A stretch of 64,000 nt of DNA from Olsenella_K sp050953285 (GTDB taxonomy: Bacteria > Actinomycetota > Coriobacteriia > Coriobacteriales > Atopobiaceae), in contig JBMNMK010000002.1 of NCBI GenBank assembly GCA_050953285.1, positions 868,001 through 932,000 of the forward strand, given 5' to 3'. Position numbers and translations under genes: made by a program. Positions 26,563 to 36,850 of this stretch are shown here, piece after piece. The stretch's first letter is position 1; each line of letters begins with the position of its first letter. The notes under the pieces were generated by a model. It was not told the origin of the DNA. It was given only the letters and a program-made list of their open reading frames with translations, and made no database searches.

Positions 26563-26940
26563 CTACACGCGTGCGACGCACTTGATCTCCACCAGCGCCT
26601 GCGCAGGAAGCGCCGCCACCTCAAATGCGCAGCGAGCAGGATACGGAGCCTCAAAGAACTCCGCGTACACTTCATTCATGGCTGCAAAGTCGCTCATATG
26701 GGCGAGAAGAACCTCGCACTCCACAACATCTTTCATCTCTGCACCGGCAGCAGCAAGGATGTTCTTGATGTTGGTCAGACTCTGCCGCGTCTGGCCTTGC
26801 ACATCACCCGCCAGTTTTCCGGTGGCAGGATCTATGCCCAGCTGTCCGGAGAGGTGTATATTCCCGCCCGCAACAATTCCCGCAGAATATGGCCCCAGAG
26901 CTGCCGGAGCCTTGTCCGTAACGATTGCCTTCTTTTCCAT
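26563..26940 (-). CDS. ridA: RidA family enamine/imine deaminase
   Basis: A 125-residue RidA/YjgF protein, which hydrolyses reactive enamines formed by PLP enzymes. Family features are APAALGPYSAGIVAGG, HLSGQLGIDPATG, LTNIKNILAAAG and the C-terminal arginine in PYPARCAFEVAALPAQALVEIK. The ATG at 26940 has GGAGATAC. An exact copy of the dispersed motif (26700) falls in the codons for VLLA without disturbing the fold. The 160-base spacer after the gene is GC-rich with nothing recognised. Confidence 0.93.
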   Translation of the reverse strand: MEKKAIVTDKAPAALGPYSAGIVAGGNIHLSGQLGIDPATGKLAGDVQGQTRQSLTNIKNILAAAGAEMKDVVECEVLLAHMSDFAAMNEVYAEFFEAPYPARCAFEVAALPAQALVEIKCVARV

Positions 26941-27044
26941 ATGTATCTCCTATAGTCTGGACAAACCTGTTGTCCTCCAACCATGTCACCACTATATCTG
27001 TGCGCAAACGCACTTTTCATACGACAGAGGTCAACGGCATATGA

Positions 27045-27080
27045 AAAGGATCGGGGTTGCGTACGCTTCCCCGATCCTTT
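27045..27080 (-). terminator. Terminator of the adhesin gene
   Basis: A 12-bp perfect stem (AAAGGATCGGGG and its complement) with a 12-nt loop lies 47 bases past the adhesin stop; on the minus strand it ends TCCTTTTCAT, a short T-run. Confidence 0.75.
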
Positions 27081-27126
27081 GCCAAACGTTGTAAGCACCC
27101 TACCCTAGAACTCTTCTCTAGAAACT

Positions 27127-30100
27127 CTAGGCCGTTCTGCGCTTTATGGAGACACCAGCAAGCGCGAGAAGTGCTGCGGCCACTGCAATACCTACTGCAC
27201 CGTGGGTGTCATCGCCCGTTGCAGGAGTTTGCGGTTTCTTGGGCGTAGACGTACTTGCTGGCTGCTTGGTCTCCTCTTGCCCCTCTGGTGCGGGTTCCCA
27301 CTGAGCCACATAGATAACGTTGTCGGTCTCTACCGTGTCAGTAACCACAGGCTTCCAGCCAGTGAAGACCCAGCCGTTTTCACCTGTGGGGTTCCCAGCA
27401 TTATACGAGTTGGTGCTGTCCGTGTCCTTCTCACCCGCATACCCGGGAGTTGGGTCGTTCACATACAGATCAGTGCCGTCTTCCTTGGCGGTGTGGACAT
27501 CATCCTCAAAGGTACCATGATCACCCTTCGTATAGGTAACCTTGGCGCTCTTCTGCTTCCACTGAGCTACGTAGATAACGTTGTCGGTCTCTACCGTGTC
27601 AGTAACCACAGGCTTCCAGCCAGTGAAGACCCAGCCATACTCACCTGTGGGGTTATCCACGTTATAGGCATTGGTCTCTGCAGAGTCTGTCTCACCCGCA
27701 TACTCGGGAGTTGGGTCGTTCACATACAGATCAGTGCCGTCTTCCTTGGTGGTGTGGACATCATCCTCAAAGATACCATGATCACCCTTGGTATAGGTAA
27801 CCTTGGCGCTCTTCTGCTTCCACTGAGCTACGTAGATAACGTTGTCGGTCTCTACCGTGTCAGTAACTACAGGCTTCCAGCCAGTGAAGACCCAGCCTAC
27901 TCACCTGTGGGGTTATCCACGTTATAGGCATTGGTGTCTGCAGAGTCTGTCTCACCCGCATACTCGGGAGTTGGGTCGTTCACATACAGATCAGTGCCGT
28001 CTTCCTTGGTGGTGTGGACATCATCCTCAAAGGTACCATGATCACCCTTGGTATAGGTAACCTTGGCGCTCTTCTGCTTCCACTGAGCTACGTAGATGGT
28101 AGTTCCCTCGGCAACGTTGTCAGCCACCTCAGGCTCCCAACCCGCAAAGACCCAGCCATACTGGCCAGAAGGGTTACCTGCGTTATAGGTGTTGGTACTA
28201 TCGGTGTCCTTATCGCCTGCGTAATCTGGCGTAGCAGTACCAATAACGAGATCAGTATGCGTATCGTCCTTAAAGGTACCGTGATCACCTGGCTTGTAGA
28301 TCACCGTAGCAACGATATGCTCCCACTGCGCCTCATACGTAGTAATACCAGGGGCTACTGTGGCATCCACGCCGTCTGTCACGCTTGATGATGCGAGTGC
28401 TGTCAATGCACGAGCGTTCGCTACGGTGCCCACTTTCTTCCAGCCAACAAACTTCCAGCCCGGCTGCCCCTTGGGCAAACCTGCATTGATGAGATTTGAG
28501 GTCTGGTCATCCAATTCACCATTAAACGTTGGAGTAGAGCTGCCAATCTTCTGTGAATCAAACGTAACGGGCTCAAAGATGCCGTGTTCACCTGGCTTAT
28601 AGATGACCGTCGCGGAAACCAGTCCTGCGTCTACCTCAGCTTCCGGTTTGTCTAAAGTAAGCCTGATGTCACTTTTGCTAGCACTCGACTGATCAGCAGT
28701 AGGTGTTACCAGCGAAGGCTTGTTACCCTTTTGGGTCACAGGACTGAATTGATACACATCTACATTTGGATTGGTGACGGTGATCTCATTGGTGAACTGT
28801 GCTTTTTCATAATAGGTATCATCTGAGGCACCAGTGTCAGCAACAGCCGTGCGCGCGATGTGCGCAACCTGGACCGCAGGGCTTGCAAGAGATTCTTCCA
28901 CCGATAAGCCACGCGCATACGGGAAGCTGTACATGCCCTGATCGTCAGTCTTCGTTGTCTGCGTGGTGGTATTGCGGTCAAAGTGGTACGCCCAGTTCTC
29001 TGTAAGCGTTACCTCTACATCTTTGATGCCCTTCTCGCCCGCATCCATCACACCATTGTTGTTGATGTCGTTATAAACAATGCCAGAAATAATGCCGCCA
29101 CGTACCTCAAGGGATTCCTTGCTGAGCGTGGTTGCATAGAAACCTGTGGTGCCCAGCTCGTAGTAGACAATTGAGTCCCACGTATTGATGGCACCCGCCG
29201 ACAGTGCGTCTGCGTCTGTCGGTGAGGTTGCAAGAAACGTGAAGTCAACAGATTTGCCCACCTCAACGCCATTTTCAGCGGTAAGGAGAATCATATCTGC
29301 CTCTTTTGCGCTGTCCACCACGGTATAGTCGCTCGGCAGAGGGCGCTGGTTGGATGCAAACTGCTTTCCCTGGTTCAGCTTGATATAGGACAGAGTCCAA
29401 CCGTCGGGCATCTTACCTTCAAGCTCGAGATTCATATCAAACTGCCAAGAGCCTTCAGGGTTGGTGACTGAACCAAAGTTTGCACCCTTCTTGGGGATTG
29501 GTACAAAGATTGAAGCGGAAGCAAGCCTTGCGCCTGTTCTGTTTACGGCGGTAACCTTATATTCTGCCTGGTAGTTAGGTCCTACAACAGCACGTGTTTC
29601 CGCAGCGTTTGCAGGATCATAGGTCAGCCATGTATTTGTGGGCGCGCCACCGGTTATGATACGTGCAGTGGATGATACATCGAGTGTTTTACGCTCTTGG
29701 ATCTTTACCTCCGTGCTCAAAGAAGAGAGCTGGCCAAACTTGAAACCATAGGGTTTTGTACCTTCAGTGAAGTCTGTGGCTGCCCCTGAACCCGTGCCTA
29801 AATACGCAACATGTCCCAAATTCAGGGTCTGCGTACTCATATCAGCGGGCGTGTAAAGTGTGTACTTGTAAGTAATGCGATGCGAGTCGACGCTCTCATC
29901 GTAGTAGCCCATATTGGAGCCTTCAGGGGTCAGGAAGCGGTAGACCTTAACTGGATTACCCTGGGCATCTATCGGTGCACTGTCAAAATATTGAGTATCG
30001 TTGGTAATATCTTGAGCCTTGATTGGCTTATTTCCCAACGTCACTTCACCCAGCGTAAATCCCTGAGGAACGAATAAATACAAGGCCGGCTCATTGTCCC

Positions 30101-32210
30101 ATGCCGTTGTAGCGCCATAACCTATTACATAAGGTGCTGCGTACACGGTATCTGACACTGTAACTGAATCGCCTGAAACTATGTTTTGAGTTATTGTTCC
30201 CGCTGAGTTTCTTACAGTAATACCTTCAGCTCTAACCGAGACTTTTTTTGTCTTGGTGGATGAAGACTGTACCGTAACACTCAGCTTGGGCTCGTTTACG
30301 TTCTCCCCGCCATCGGAACGATACGCCTTAAAGATGTTATCCCCGTTATTGAAGTCAAGATACTCACCAAAGAGTGAAAGCCTGCAGTTCTGGTAGGTGT
30401 CTGGATTATCAACATCTGGCATATTGTTGCTGTGATATCCACCTTGCAGCTTGCCAACTTCAAACTTTACCGAATCAATTTTTTCAAAACCAAGATCAGA
30501 CGCACGGAATAGTGCATATCCTGTCATGTCGTACTTACCTGAGTCACCTGTAGGATTGGGATCGTTGCTCTGGTATGCCTCGGATAGATCAAATTGCTAT
30601 CCATTAACGGTGATAGTTGTTGCATGTCCGTCGTAGAGTGGCACGGTAAAAGACGTGACTTTCACGTTGTCCGCAGGCGTAATCTCCACTGTATAAGGTG
30701 CTGTTTGGTTGCCTTTAACTGCACCTTTCGTACCCAAATCGGCTGACGCCAAACGGGTCGACTGATGGATATTCTCCTGCATGTTCCAGTTATAGCGAGT
30801 TCCCCATGACTGAGCGCTAAGCGTAACTACAGGGTCTGTGCCCACAACGTTATACTGCAACGTGGTTGATCCCTTGATAGGTGCAGGCTTCTCATCTCCC
30901 CACATGGTTATCTCAATGTTCCTAATGGGAAGCCCGACTCTTTTGCCGATCAACGAAGAATCATTAGCCACAGTAGCATCAGCAGATATTCCAATTTCCC
31001 CTTTGTAGCGAACGCCCTCAGGCTTATCCACCACGTAATGGCGGGTTATAACGCCCTGATCGTCTGTTGTTTCACTTGTCAGCTCAGGTTCCCAGCCAAA
31101 GAATTTCAAATTCGTATAAGAGGCTATTTGGCTAGGATTCTGAACAACATCAAATTCTATGTGGCGCCATACTCCGTAATAGCTTGCAGCTACCCAGTGA
31201 AAATTGAAAGCTCTACCAGAGGCACCGATACCCAGATCAGGAACGGTGTTGTTGCCACCATAAGAGAAGAATTTTCCCGTACCAATGAACTCAAGTTTTG
31301 ATGTGCTATGAGAGTCTGTTTGTTCACCAATGGCGTTGTTCTCGCCCAGTCTGCCCGTTGCTACCTTAAATTGTGCTGCATCCTGAACAAACGTTTCCGT
31401 TTCATCCGCGTTCAAATAATTCTGGCTTGGTCTAAAGCTCATAAGTATGCCAGCGACTTTGACATCTGAGTCACCGGCTTTTATGGAATAGGTTACGGTA
31501 CCCGTCTCCGTTGCACCTTGAGAAGGCCTTCCGGCATTTGGCACCCAATTCAATACGCTATCCAAAGACGTATTGAGAGAAGCGATCGAAGCGCCCGGTT
31601 GGTTCCACTTATTTCCGCCTACGGTATTTACAGGCGATACCCACCAAGGCAAGGTAATTGAGACCCAGTTTTCATCCAAGACATAAGACTTGGTGACCTG
31701 AATACTGAGGTAATACTCAGTTTCAGATTTCAGACGGGGCACATCATCGCCCTTGAGCAGGTCATATAGCATTTTGCCGCCGTTGCCTGGCGCTTTATCA
31801 TAAATGGCAAACTCAGTGACCTGCGGTTTATTTGCGCTATCTACACGAGAAGCCATTGCAAGCAGCCCGTTAGCAGGCGCTGCAAGCGCTTCGGCAGGTG
31901 AGGTGTCCTGCTGATCATTATCCGCAGCGACAGCAGCGCTATTCTCGCCCGCTACCTCATCAGATGATGCTGCATCTTGAGAAGATGCGTCGGGAAGTAC
32001 CCCTCCCCGATCACTTTCTTGCGAAGCGGACTCTTGGCTACCAGAAGCATCTTGGTCAGAAAGCGTTTCTGCACCAGCACTGATGGCATGCCCTGGAACT
32101 GCCAGGATGAATCCCATGGCAGACACCAGCACGAGCGCAAGCGCAAGAGCTGCACTCCAGCTCAAGCCCCTCCGCGACCTGCGCGTTGATCTCTGATGTG
32201 AATCTCTCAT
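27127..32210 (-). pseudogene. Giant cell-wall-anchored adhesin, interrupted
   Basis: One coding sequence spans 5084 bases. It starts at ATG 32210 with a signal peptide (LALALVLVSAMGFILAVPGHA), has a Ser/Glu/Asp-rich segment, a long beta-rich region with an SdrD/Cna-B-like part (IVYDNDINNNGVMDAGEKG-like), then about five InlB-type B repeats (VTYTKGDHGTF...) and an anchor ending TPATGD, a membrane segment and KRR, a weak LPxTG-type sortase signal. Two lesions break it: an in-frame TAG at 30597-30599, beyond which the frame continues open (QFDLSEAYQSNDP), and a one-base deletion at about 27897, shown by comparison with the neighbouring repeat copy. Repairing the deletion gives 1694 codons before the stop. 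Confidence 0.82.
27280..28330 (-). repeat. Tandem 261-bp B repeats within the adhesin
   Basis: The stretch CCTTGGCGCTCTTCTGCTTC recurs at 27540, 27801 and 28061, giving periods of 261 and 260; further, more diverged copies lie on both sides. Each 87-residue unit carries WVFTGWKPVVTDTV and is of the Listeria-Bacteroides repeat type. The near identity of the central copies invites recombination and length change; the 260-base copy marks the deletion that shifts the frame. Confidence 0.9.
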
Positions 32211-32368
32211 AAAACCAACCTTTCAGACAAGCAGGGTACTGCACAGGAGTCTGTAGGCTTCCAGCACAGCACGCAAACAACCACGTATTCATTGTAGACG
32301 CTCTATGTCTCATTATCAGTATCATTTATTGAATTTTAAAAGAGCTTGAAAGTTGAAAACATGGCTTG

Positions 32369-32511
32369 TTATTCTGTTCTGCGCAAAAAGTCAGCAGGCT
32401 CGGTTGCACGGATGCGGCGCAGGATAAGGGCACACACCACATTAAAGCAAAGTAGCGACCAAAGTTAGCCCGCAGCTCCCTCAACATGCGCCTCATCAAA
32501 ATGCGTTGCAT
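32369..32511 (-). pseudogene. Remnant of an FtsX-type ABC permease
   Basis: The N-terminal residues MLRRELRANFGRYFAL-like (MLRELRANFGRYFALM) are joined directly to a permease C-terminus readable in another frame (NVVCALILRRIRATEPADFL, ending at 32369). The whole middle of the gene, normally over 1 kb, is missing and the join is out of frame. It follows the ATPase remnant by a few bases. Confidence 0.75.
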
Positions 32512-32514
32512 GGC

Positions 32515-33211
32515 TACCAGTCCACTTCGGCAGCACGCAGCGTGTGCTCGTTTTTGCGCGTGCTCTCAATCTTTTCGTCCACGTCATTCACCACAACGTC
32601 TGCTATATCAGCAATCGCCTCGTTGTGCGTGACGACAAGGATCATGGTTCCAAACTCCTGGCTCACCCCTCAAGAATCATGTGGGTGTCTTTCGCACTCG
32701 CCGTACCCAAAGCCCCCGTAGGTTCATCGCACAGAAGCATCTTGGGGTTTTTCACCAGCGCTCGAGCGATGGATACGCGCTGCCGTTGGCCTCCGGAAAG
32801 CTGGCTAGTGAACTTGTGCGCTTGACTGCCAATGCTCAGCAGAGAAAAGAGCCCATCCATTTCCAGAGGATCAGCGGAAAGATAGCGACAGACACCAACG
32901 TTTTCCCGCGCGGTCAGATTAGGAACAAGGTTGTAGAACTGGGAAATGAAACCCAAATTATTAAGACGGTACTCAGACAGCGCTTTCGCGTCCAGTCTTG
33001 TGATGTCTTGGCCATCAAATGTGACCGTACCGGCATCCGCGTGATCTAGCCCACCTATGATGTTGAGCAGCGTTGACTTACCCGAGCTAGAATGACCAAG
33101 GATTACGACAACCTGCCCCGCTCAAACCGTAAGATCGACGCCACGAAGCGCGAAGGTTCTACCTCCGCCCTCTCTGTAAGCCTTGGTAGGACCTGAAACC
33201 TCAAGCAGCAT
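32515..33211 (-). pseudogene. Decayed MacB/LolD-type ABC ATPase
   Basis: Starting at ATG 33211 (MLLEVSGPTKAYREGGG) the gene encodes an ATPase of the MacB/LolD type with Walker A GHSSSGKST and signature QLSGGQRQRVSIARAL and LLCDEPTGAL. It has an in-frame TGA at 33122 just before Walker A and a one-base insertion near 32664, after which the reading continues in another frame (ILVVTHNEAIADIAD ...) to a stop at 32515. With the permease remnant it marks a dead transporter. Confidence 0.8.
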
Positions 33212-33423
33212 TGATACCCCTGCAGCAAGAATGAACCGGTACGCTTTGTCAGGATGATAGGGTAATTTCGGTAAATAGTTTAGCTCTTCTTACTTTTATA
33301 CTATATGGAATAAAGTTCAATTGTTTTTGCCCAATACTTCATCGTTCGGTAGGTACTGCTGAGCAAGCGTGGTCTGTTACGTGCACGCATGCACGCCTCT
33401 ACATGCACGCACAACTCAACATA
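33212..33423. other. Spacer between rpoD terminator and dead ATPase
   Basis: AT-richer in 33230-33330 than its surroundings, with a TATACTATA-like stretch near 33297-33306 that could once have been the transporter promoter. No gene seen. Confidence 0.4.
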
Positions 33424-33448
33424 AGAAAAGGGCCGCTTACGCGGCCCT
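33424..33448 (-). terminator. rpoD terminator
   Basis: Stem GGGCCGC-GTAA-GCGGCCC followed on the minus strand by TTTTCTT, five bases past the rpoD stop codon. Confidence 0.93.
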
Positions 33449-33452
33449 CACC

Positions 33453-34811
33453 CTAGTCTTCCATGTAGTCTTTCAACTTGCCTGACCTGCTGGGATGGCG
33501 CAGTTTTACGAGCGTCTTGCTCTCTATTTGGCGGATACGCTCACGCGTGACGCCAAACTCACGGCCAACCTCTTCCAGCGTGCGTGGGTGCCCGTCCTCA
33601 AGGCCAAAGCGAAACTTGATAACCTTGCGCTCACGGTCTGCCAAGCCATCAAGCACCTGGTCAAGCTGCTCTCTTAACATGGAGTCAGAAGCAGCCTCTG
33701 GAGGAGCAATTGCCGTGGAGTCCTCAATGAAGTCTCCCAGCTGAGAATCTTCCTCTTCACCAATAGGCGTCTCCAGGCTCACCGGCTCCTGGCTAATCTT
33801 TTGGATCTCACGCACACGGTCAGCACTCATGTCCATCTCTGCACCAATTTCCTCTGGTGTAGGATCACGACCCAGATCTTGGAGCAGCTGGCGCTGGACG
33901 CGCACTAACTTGTTGATGGTCTCAACCATATGCACGGGAATGCGGATGGTGCGTGCCTGGTCTGCAATAGCACGGGTAATAGCCTGGCGAATCCACCACG
34001 TTGCATACGTGGAGAACTTGAATCCCTTGGTGTAGTCAAACTTCTCTACCGCGCGAATAAGGCCCAAGTTACCCTCCTGGATAAGATCCAAGAAGAGCAT
34101 GCCGCGACCAACATAGCGCTTGGCAATAGAGACAACCAGACGCAGGTTTGCGCTGATAAGAGCCTGCTTGGCCTCAAGTCCAACCTGCTCAATGCGCATC
34201 AGGCGGCGCTGCTCTGCACGCGTGAGCTCAAGCTCACCATTCTCTGCAGCCTCAAGCTTCTGAGTGGCCTCCGTGCCTGCCTCAATCTTCATGGCAAGAT
34301 GAACCTCTTCAGATGCCGTCAAGAGATCTACCTTGCCGATCTCCTTGAGATACATCCTGACCGGATCTCCCGTCAGCATCACGGTAGAGGCATCTGTGCG
34401 GCGAGCACGCGCGCGAGAAGAGCGCTTCTTGGACGTATGCGGCTTTATTGAAGTTGAACGCAGCGCCTCACGGACCTCTTTGGTCTCCGAGATAATGCCT
34501 GCGTTTTCCTCGTCCTCATCGTCCTCATCGTCCTCATCATAGTCATCATCTGAACCTAGATCATCATCTAAGTCCACATCATCATCCATGGAGTCATCGC
34601 TTGCCGAGGTGATGTCCACGCCTTTTGCGCGCGCGGCATCATAGAGGTCAGAGAGCTCTTCTGAGTCAATATCAATATCTTTGATTGCTACTTGAATATC
34701 GTCCTCAGTAACTACACCACCGTTTGCCGAAGCTTTCTTCACCAGCTTGGAAACAACCTCGTCCAGCTCAGCCGATAGCTTTACGTTATTCTTTGATTTA
34801 TTTGCAGCCAC
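33453..34811 (-). CDS. rpoD: Primary sigma factor
   Basis: A 452-residue sigma-70 of the housekeeping class. Region 1.1-like N-terminus, a highly acidic segment (about 75-105, mostly D and E), region 1.2 DPVRMYLKEIGKVDLL, region 2 with YVGRGMLFLDLIQEGNLGL and FSTYATWWIRQAITRAI, region 3, and region 4 ending GVTRERIRQIESKTLVKLRH. Region 2.4 and 4.2 residues look standard, so -10/-35 promoters should be TATAAT/TTGACA-like. Start GTG 34811 with AAAGGAATT. It follows dnaG, an order common in Gram-positive bacteria. Confidence 0.97.
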   Translation of the reverse strand: MAANKSKNNVKLSAELDEVVSKLVKKASANGGVVTEDDIQVAIKDIDIDSEELSDLYDAARAKGVDITSASDDSMDDDVDLDDDLGSDDDYDEDDEDDEDEENAGIISETKEVREALRSTSIKPHTSKKRSSRARARRTDASTVMLTGDPVRMYLKEIGKVDLLTASEEVHLAMKIEAGTEATQKLEAAENGELELTRAEQRRLMRIEQVGLEAKQALISANLRLVVSIAKRYVGRGMLFLDLIQEGNLGLIRAVEKFDYTKGFKFSTYATWWIRQAITRAIADQARTIRIPVHMVETINKLVRVQRQLLQDLGRDPTPEEIGAEMDMSADRVREIQKISQEPVSLETPIGEEEDSQLGDFIEDSTAIAPPEAASDSMLREQLDQVLDGLADRERKVIKFRFGLEDGHPRTLEEVGREFGVTRERIRQIESKTLVKLRHPSRSGKLKDYMED

Positions 34812-34854
34812 GGAATTCCTTTCAGACAGAAATACTTAGTGATGGTACCCGTTT

Positions 34855-36849
34855 CTAGCTATTTTCTGCAGCAGAAAGTGCTTTTGATAATTCATTCGCA
34901 TTTTTCTGAAGCTCCGTTGCCTCTTGAAAGAGCCGTATTGCCTCCTCATCTGGCACCACCGATCCTTGGGATCTGAGCTTTGAGCGTATCTCCCGTATCT
35001 TTTTTCTCGTGGAAAAAAGCTCCATCGTATTGAGTACAAATGCCACTTTTTCCGAGAAGGACATCTGCTCCTGGCTCACCAGCTCACCTGACGCCAATAT
35101 CCGCGGCGCGTCGGCACTCACCCGCGTTGCCGCCGCTACGGCCTCCGTGGGGCTTGTCCCTGCCGGCGTTGCCAAAATTGCCCACGCAATAGACTCGTGG
35201 CGCTCATCGGACCACGCAAAAGAAGCAATCCTGTCCGCGTATTCACGCAGCGCATCGGGATTTGCCGCCATCATGGAGAGAAGCTCATACTCTGCGGCAA
35301 TCTGCCTGCGCTCATCTCGTGAAAGCGCCTGGGTATAGCCGTGACTTGGATGAGGCTCTGCTGCTTCATTCGGTACGTAGTCATACGGCACATCCACGGG
35401 AGCTTCATCGTATTGGGGCACATAGTCGTAAGGATCTGGCGCAGTGCCGCCACTGCGTTGCTCTGCACGACCGGCATTTGCGTGTCCATCCGCACGCGCA
35501 CGGACACGCTCGTGAGCGCGGGCTTCTGCCGCATGGTTCTTCTCGCCTGCTGGCGCCTGCTGGCGCTCATAGGGCGCCTCCCTGATGGCGCGTTTGGTCT
35601 CGTCGATGTCAGTGCCCAAAAGATCTGCCAGCTGCGTGGCATAGCCATCCATCACGTACGAATTTTTGAGCGGCGCCAAAAGCTTTGCCATGTCCTTGAG
35701 CGCGCGCACCCTCAGACCGGGCGACGAGAGATCAAGGCCCACCATGCGCTTTTCAAACACAAAGTCCATGAGCGGAACGGCTGCGTCGAGGATATCTTGC
35801 AGCTCTTGCGGCTGGTGCGCCGCGAGAAACTCCGCCGGATCCAAGTTGTCAGGCAGCACCACACAGCGCAGGTCAGCGTCCGTTTTATCAATGAACTGAA
35901 TGGCGCGCTCGGCCGCCATCTGCCCAGCCGCATCACCATCAAACATGCAAATTATTCGCTTGGCAAAACGGGAGAGCGTCCGCACGTGATCAAGGGAAAA
36001 CGACGTCCCCAGTGCCGCCACGGCGTTGGTGAAGCCCGCCTCGTGCAGGGAAATCACGTCGGTGTAGCCTTCGCACACAATTGCGACACCTTTTGCAGCA
36101 ATGCCCTCTTTTGCGCGGTCGAATGCAAAAAGATGCTTACCTTTGTGGAAAATACTCGTCTCTTTTGTATTGAGATACTTGGGTTTGGCATCTGTCAGAA
36201 CACGGCCGCCAAACGCAATGGTGCGTCCTTGCTCATCGTGGATGGGAAACATGGCGCGCTCGTAAAAACGATCCACCAAGCGTCCATTTCTTACCAGTGC
36301 CAGATCACAGGCGAGAAGTTCCTCCTGCGTGAAACCCTTCTCCTTGAGGTGCGCGCAGAGCTTGCCATGACCGGGCGCATAGCCAAGCTTCCAACGCTTG
36401 CACACGGCCGAGCCAAACCCGCGGCCGCCCAGATAGGTACGCGCGGACGCAGGACCGGTGCCTCTTCCGCGCAGCAGCATGGTGGAGAAAAACGCCTCGG
36501 CCTCCCCCATGCAATCGATGAGCCGGTTTCTTTTGGGGCCGCGCCTGCCGCTGCGCTCCTCCGAGAGCTCAATGCCTGCGCGTTCGGCCAGGTAGCGGAT
36601 AGCGTCCGGGAAATCCAGATTTTCTCGCTTCATGACATATTCAAAGACGTCACCGCCGGCGCCACAGCCAAAACACTTCCAGAGGCCCGTGGCAACATTG
36701 ATGTGAAACGAAGGTGACTTCTCATGGTGGAAGGGACAGCATCCCCAAAAGTCTTGGGCACCACGCTGCCGCAGCTCAACCGTCTCACTCACAAGCGCGA
36801 GGAAATCGGTATTTTGACGAACTTTCTCCCTATCCTCGTCGCTGATCAC
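34855..36849 (-). CDS. dnaG: DNA primase
   Basis: A 664-residue DnaG. Order: CHC2 zinc domain (CCPFHHEKSPSF ... WKCFGCGAGGDVF), primase core with IAFGGRVL, Toprim VCEGYTDVISLHEAG and DGDAAG, then a helical C-terminal DnaB-binding part. An insert of about 85 residues (430-515), rich in R, H, A, P and Y, separates the core and the C-terminal domain; it holds one motif copy (35536-35548) reading AGEKNH. The protein is about 80 residues longer than in E. coli because of this. GTG start one base after the ribF stop. Confidence 0.96.
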   Translation of the reverse strand: MISDEDREKVRQNTDFLALVSETVELRQRGAQDFWGCCPFHHEKSPSFHINVATGLWKCFGCGAGGDVFEYVMKRENLDFPDAIRYLAERAGIELSEERSGRRGPKRNRLIDCMGEAEAFFSTMLLRGRGTGPASARTYLGGRGFGSAVCKRWKLGYAPGHGKLCAHLKEKGFTQEELLACDLALVRNGRLVDRFYERAMFPIHDEQGRTIAFGGRVLTDAKPKYLNTKETSIFHKGKHLFAFDRAKEGIAAKGVAIVCEGYTDVISLHEAGFTNAVAALGTSFSLDHVRTLSRFAKRIICMFDGDAAGQMAAERAIQFIDKTDADLRCVVLPDNLDPAEFLAAHQPQELQDILDAAVPLMDFVFEKRMVGLDLSSPGLRVRALKDMAKLLAPLKNSYVMDGYATQLADLLGTDIDETKRAIREAPYERQQAPAGEKNHAAEARAHERVRARADGHANAGRAEQRSGGTAPDPYDYVPQYDEAPVDVPYDYVPNEAAEPHPSHGYTQALSRDERRQIAAEYELLSMMAANPDALREYADRIASFAWSDERHESIAWAILATPAGTSPTEAVAAATRVSADAPRILASGELVSQEQMSFSEKVAFVLNTMELFSTRKKIREIRSKLRSQGSVVPDEEAIRLFQEATELQKNANELSKALSAAENS

Positions 36850-36850
36850 G

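Noticed and set aside
27280..28330. 261-bp repeats as a mobile or CRISPR-like array
   Set aside because: They are codon-periodic (87 residues) and encode known bacterial surface B repeats.
30597..30599. TAG read as pyrrolysine or another recoded residue
   Set aside because: Only one such codon is seen, the same gene has a second lesion, and no recoding signal or pyl gene is visible.
35341..36717. Plus-strand frame of 458 codons opposite dnaG
   Set aside because: Shadow of dnaG on the opposite strand without family features.
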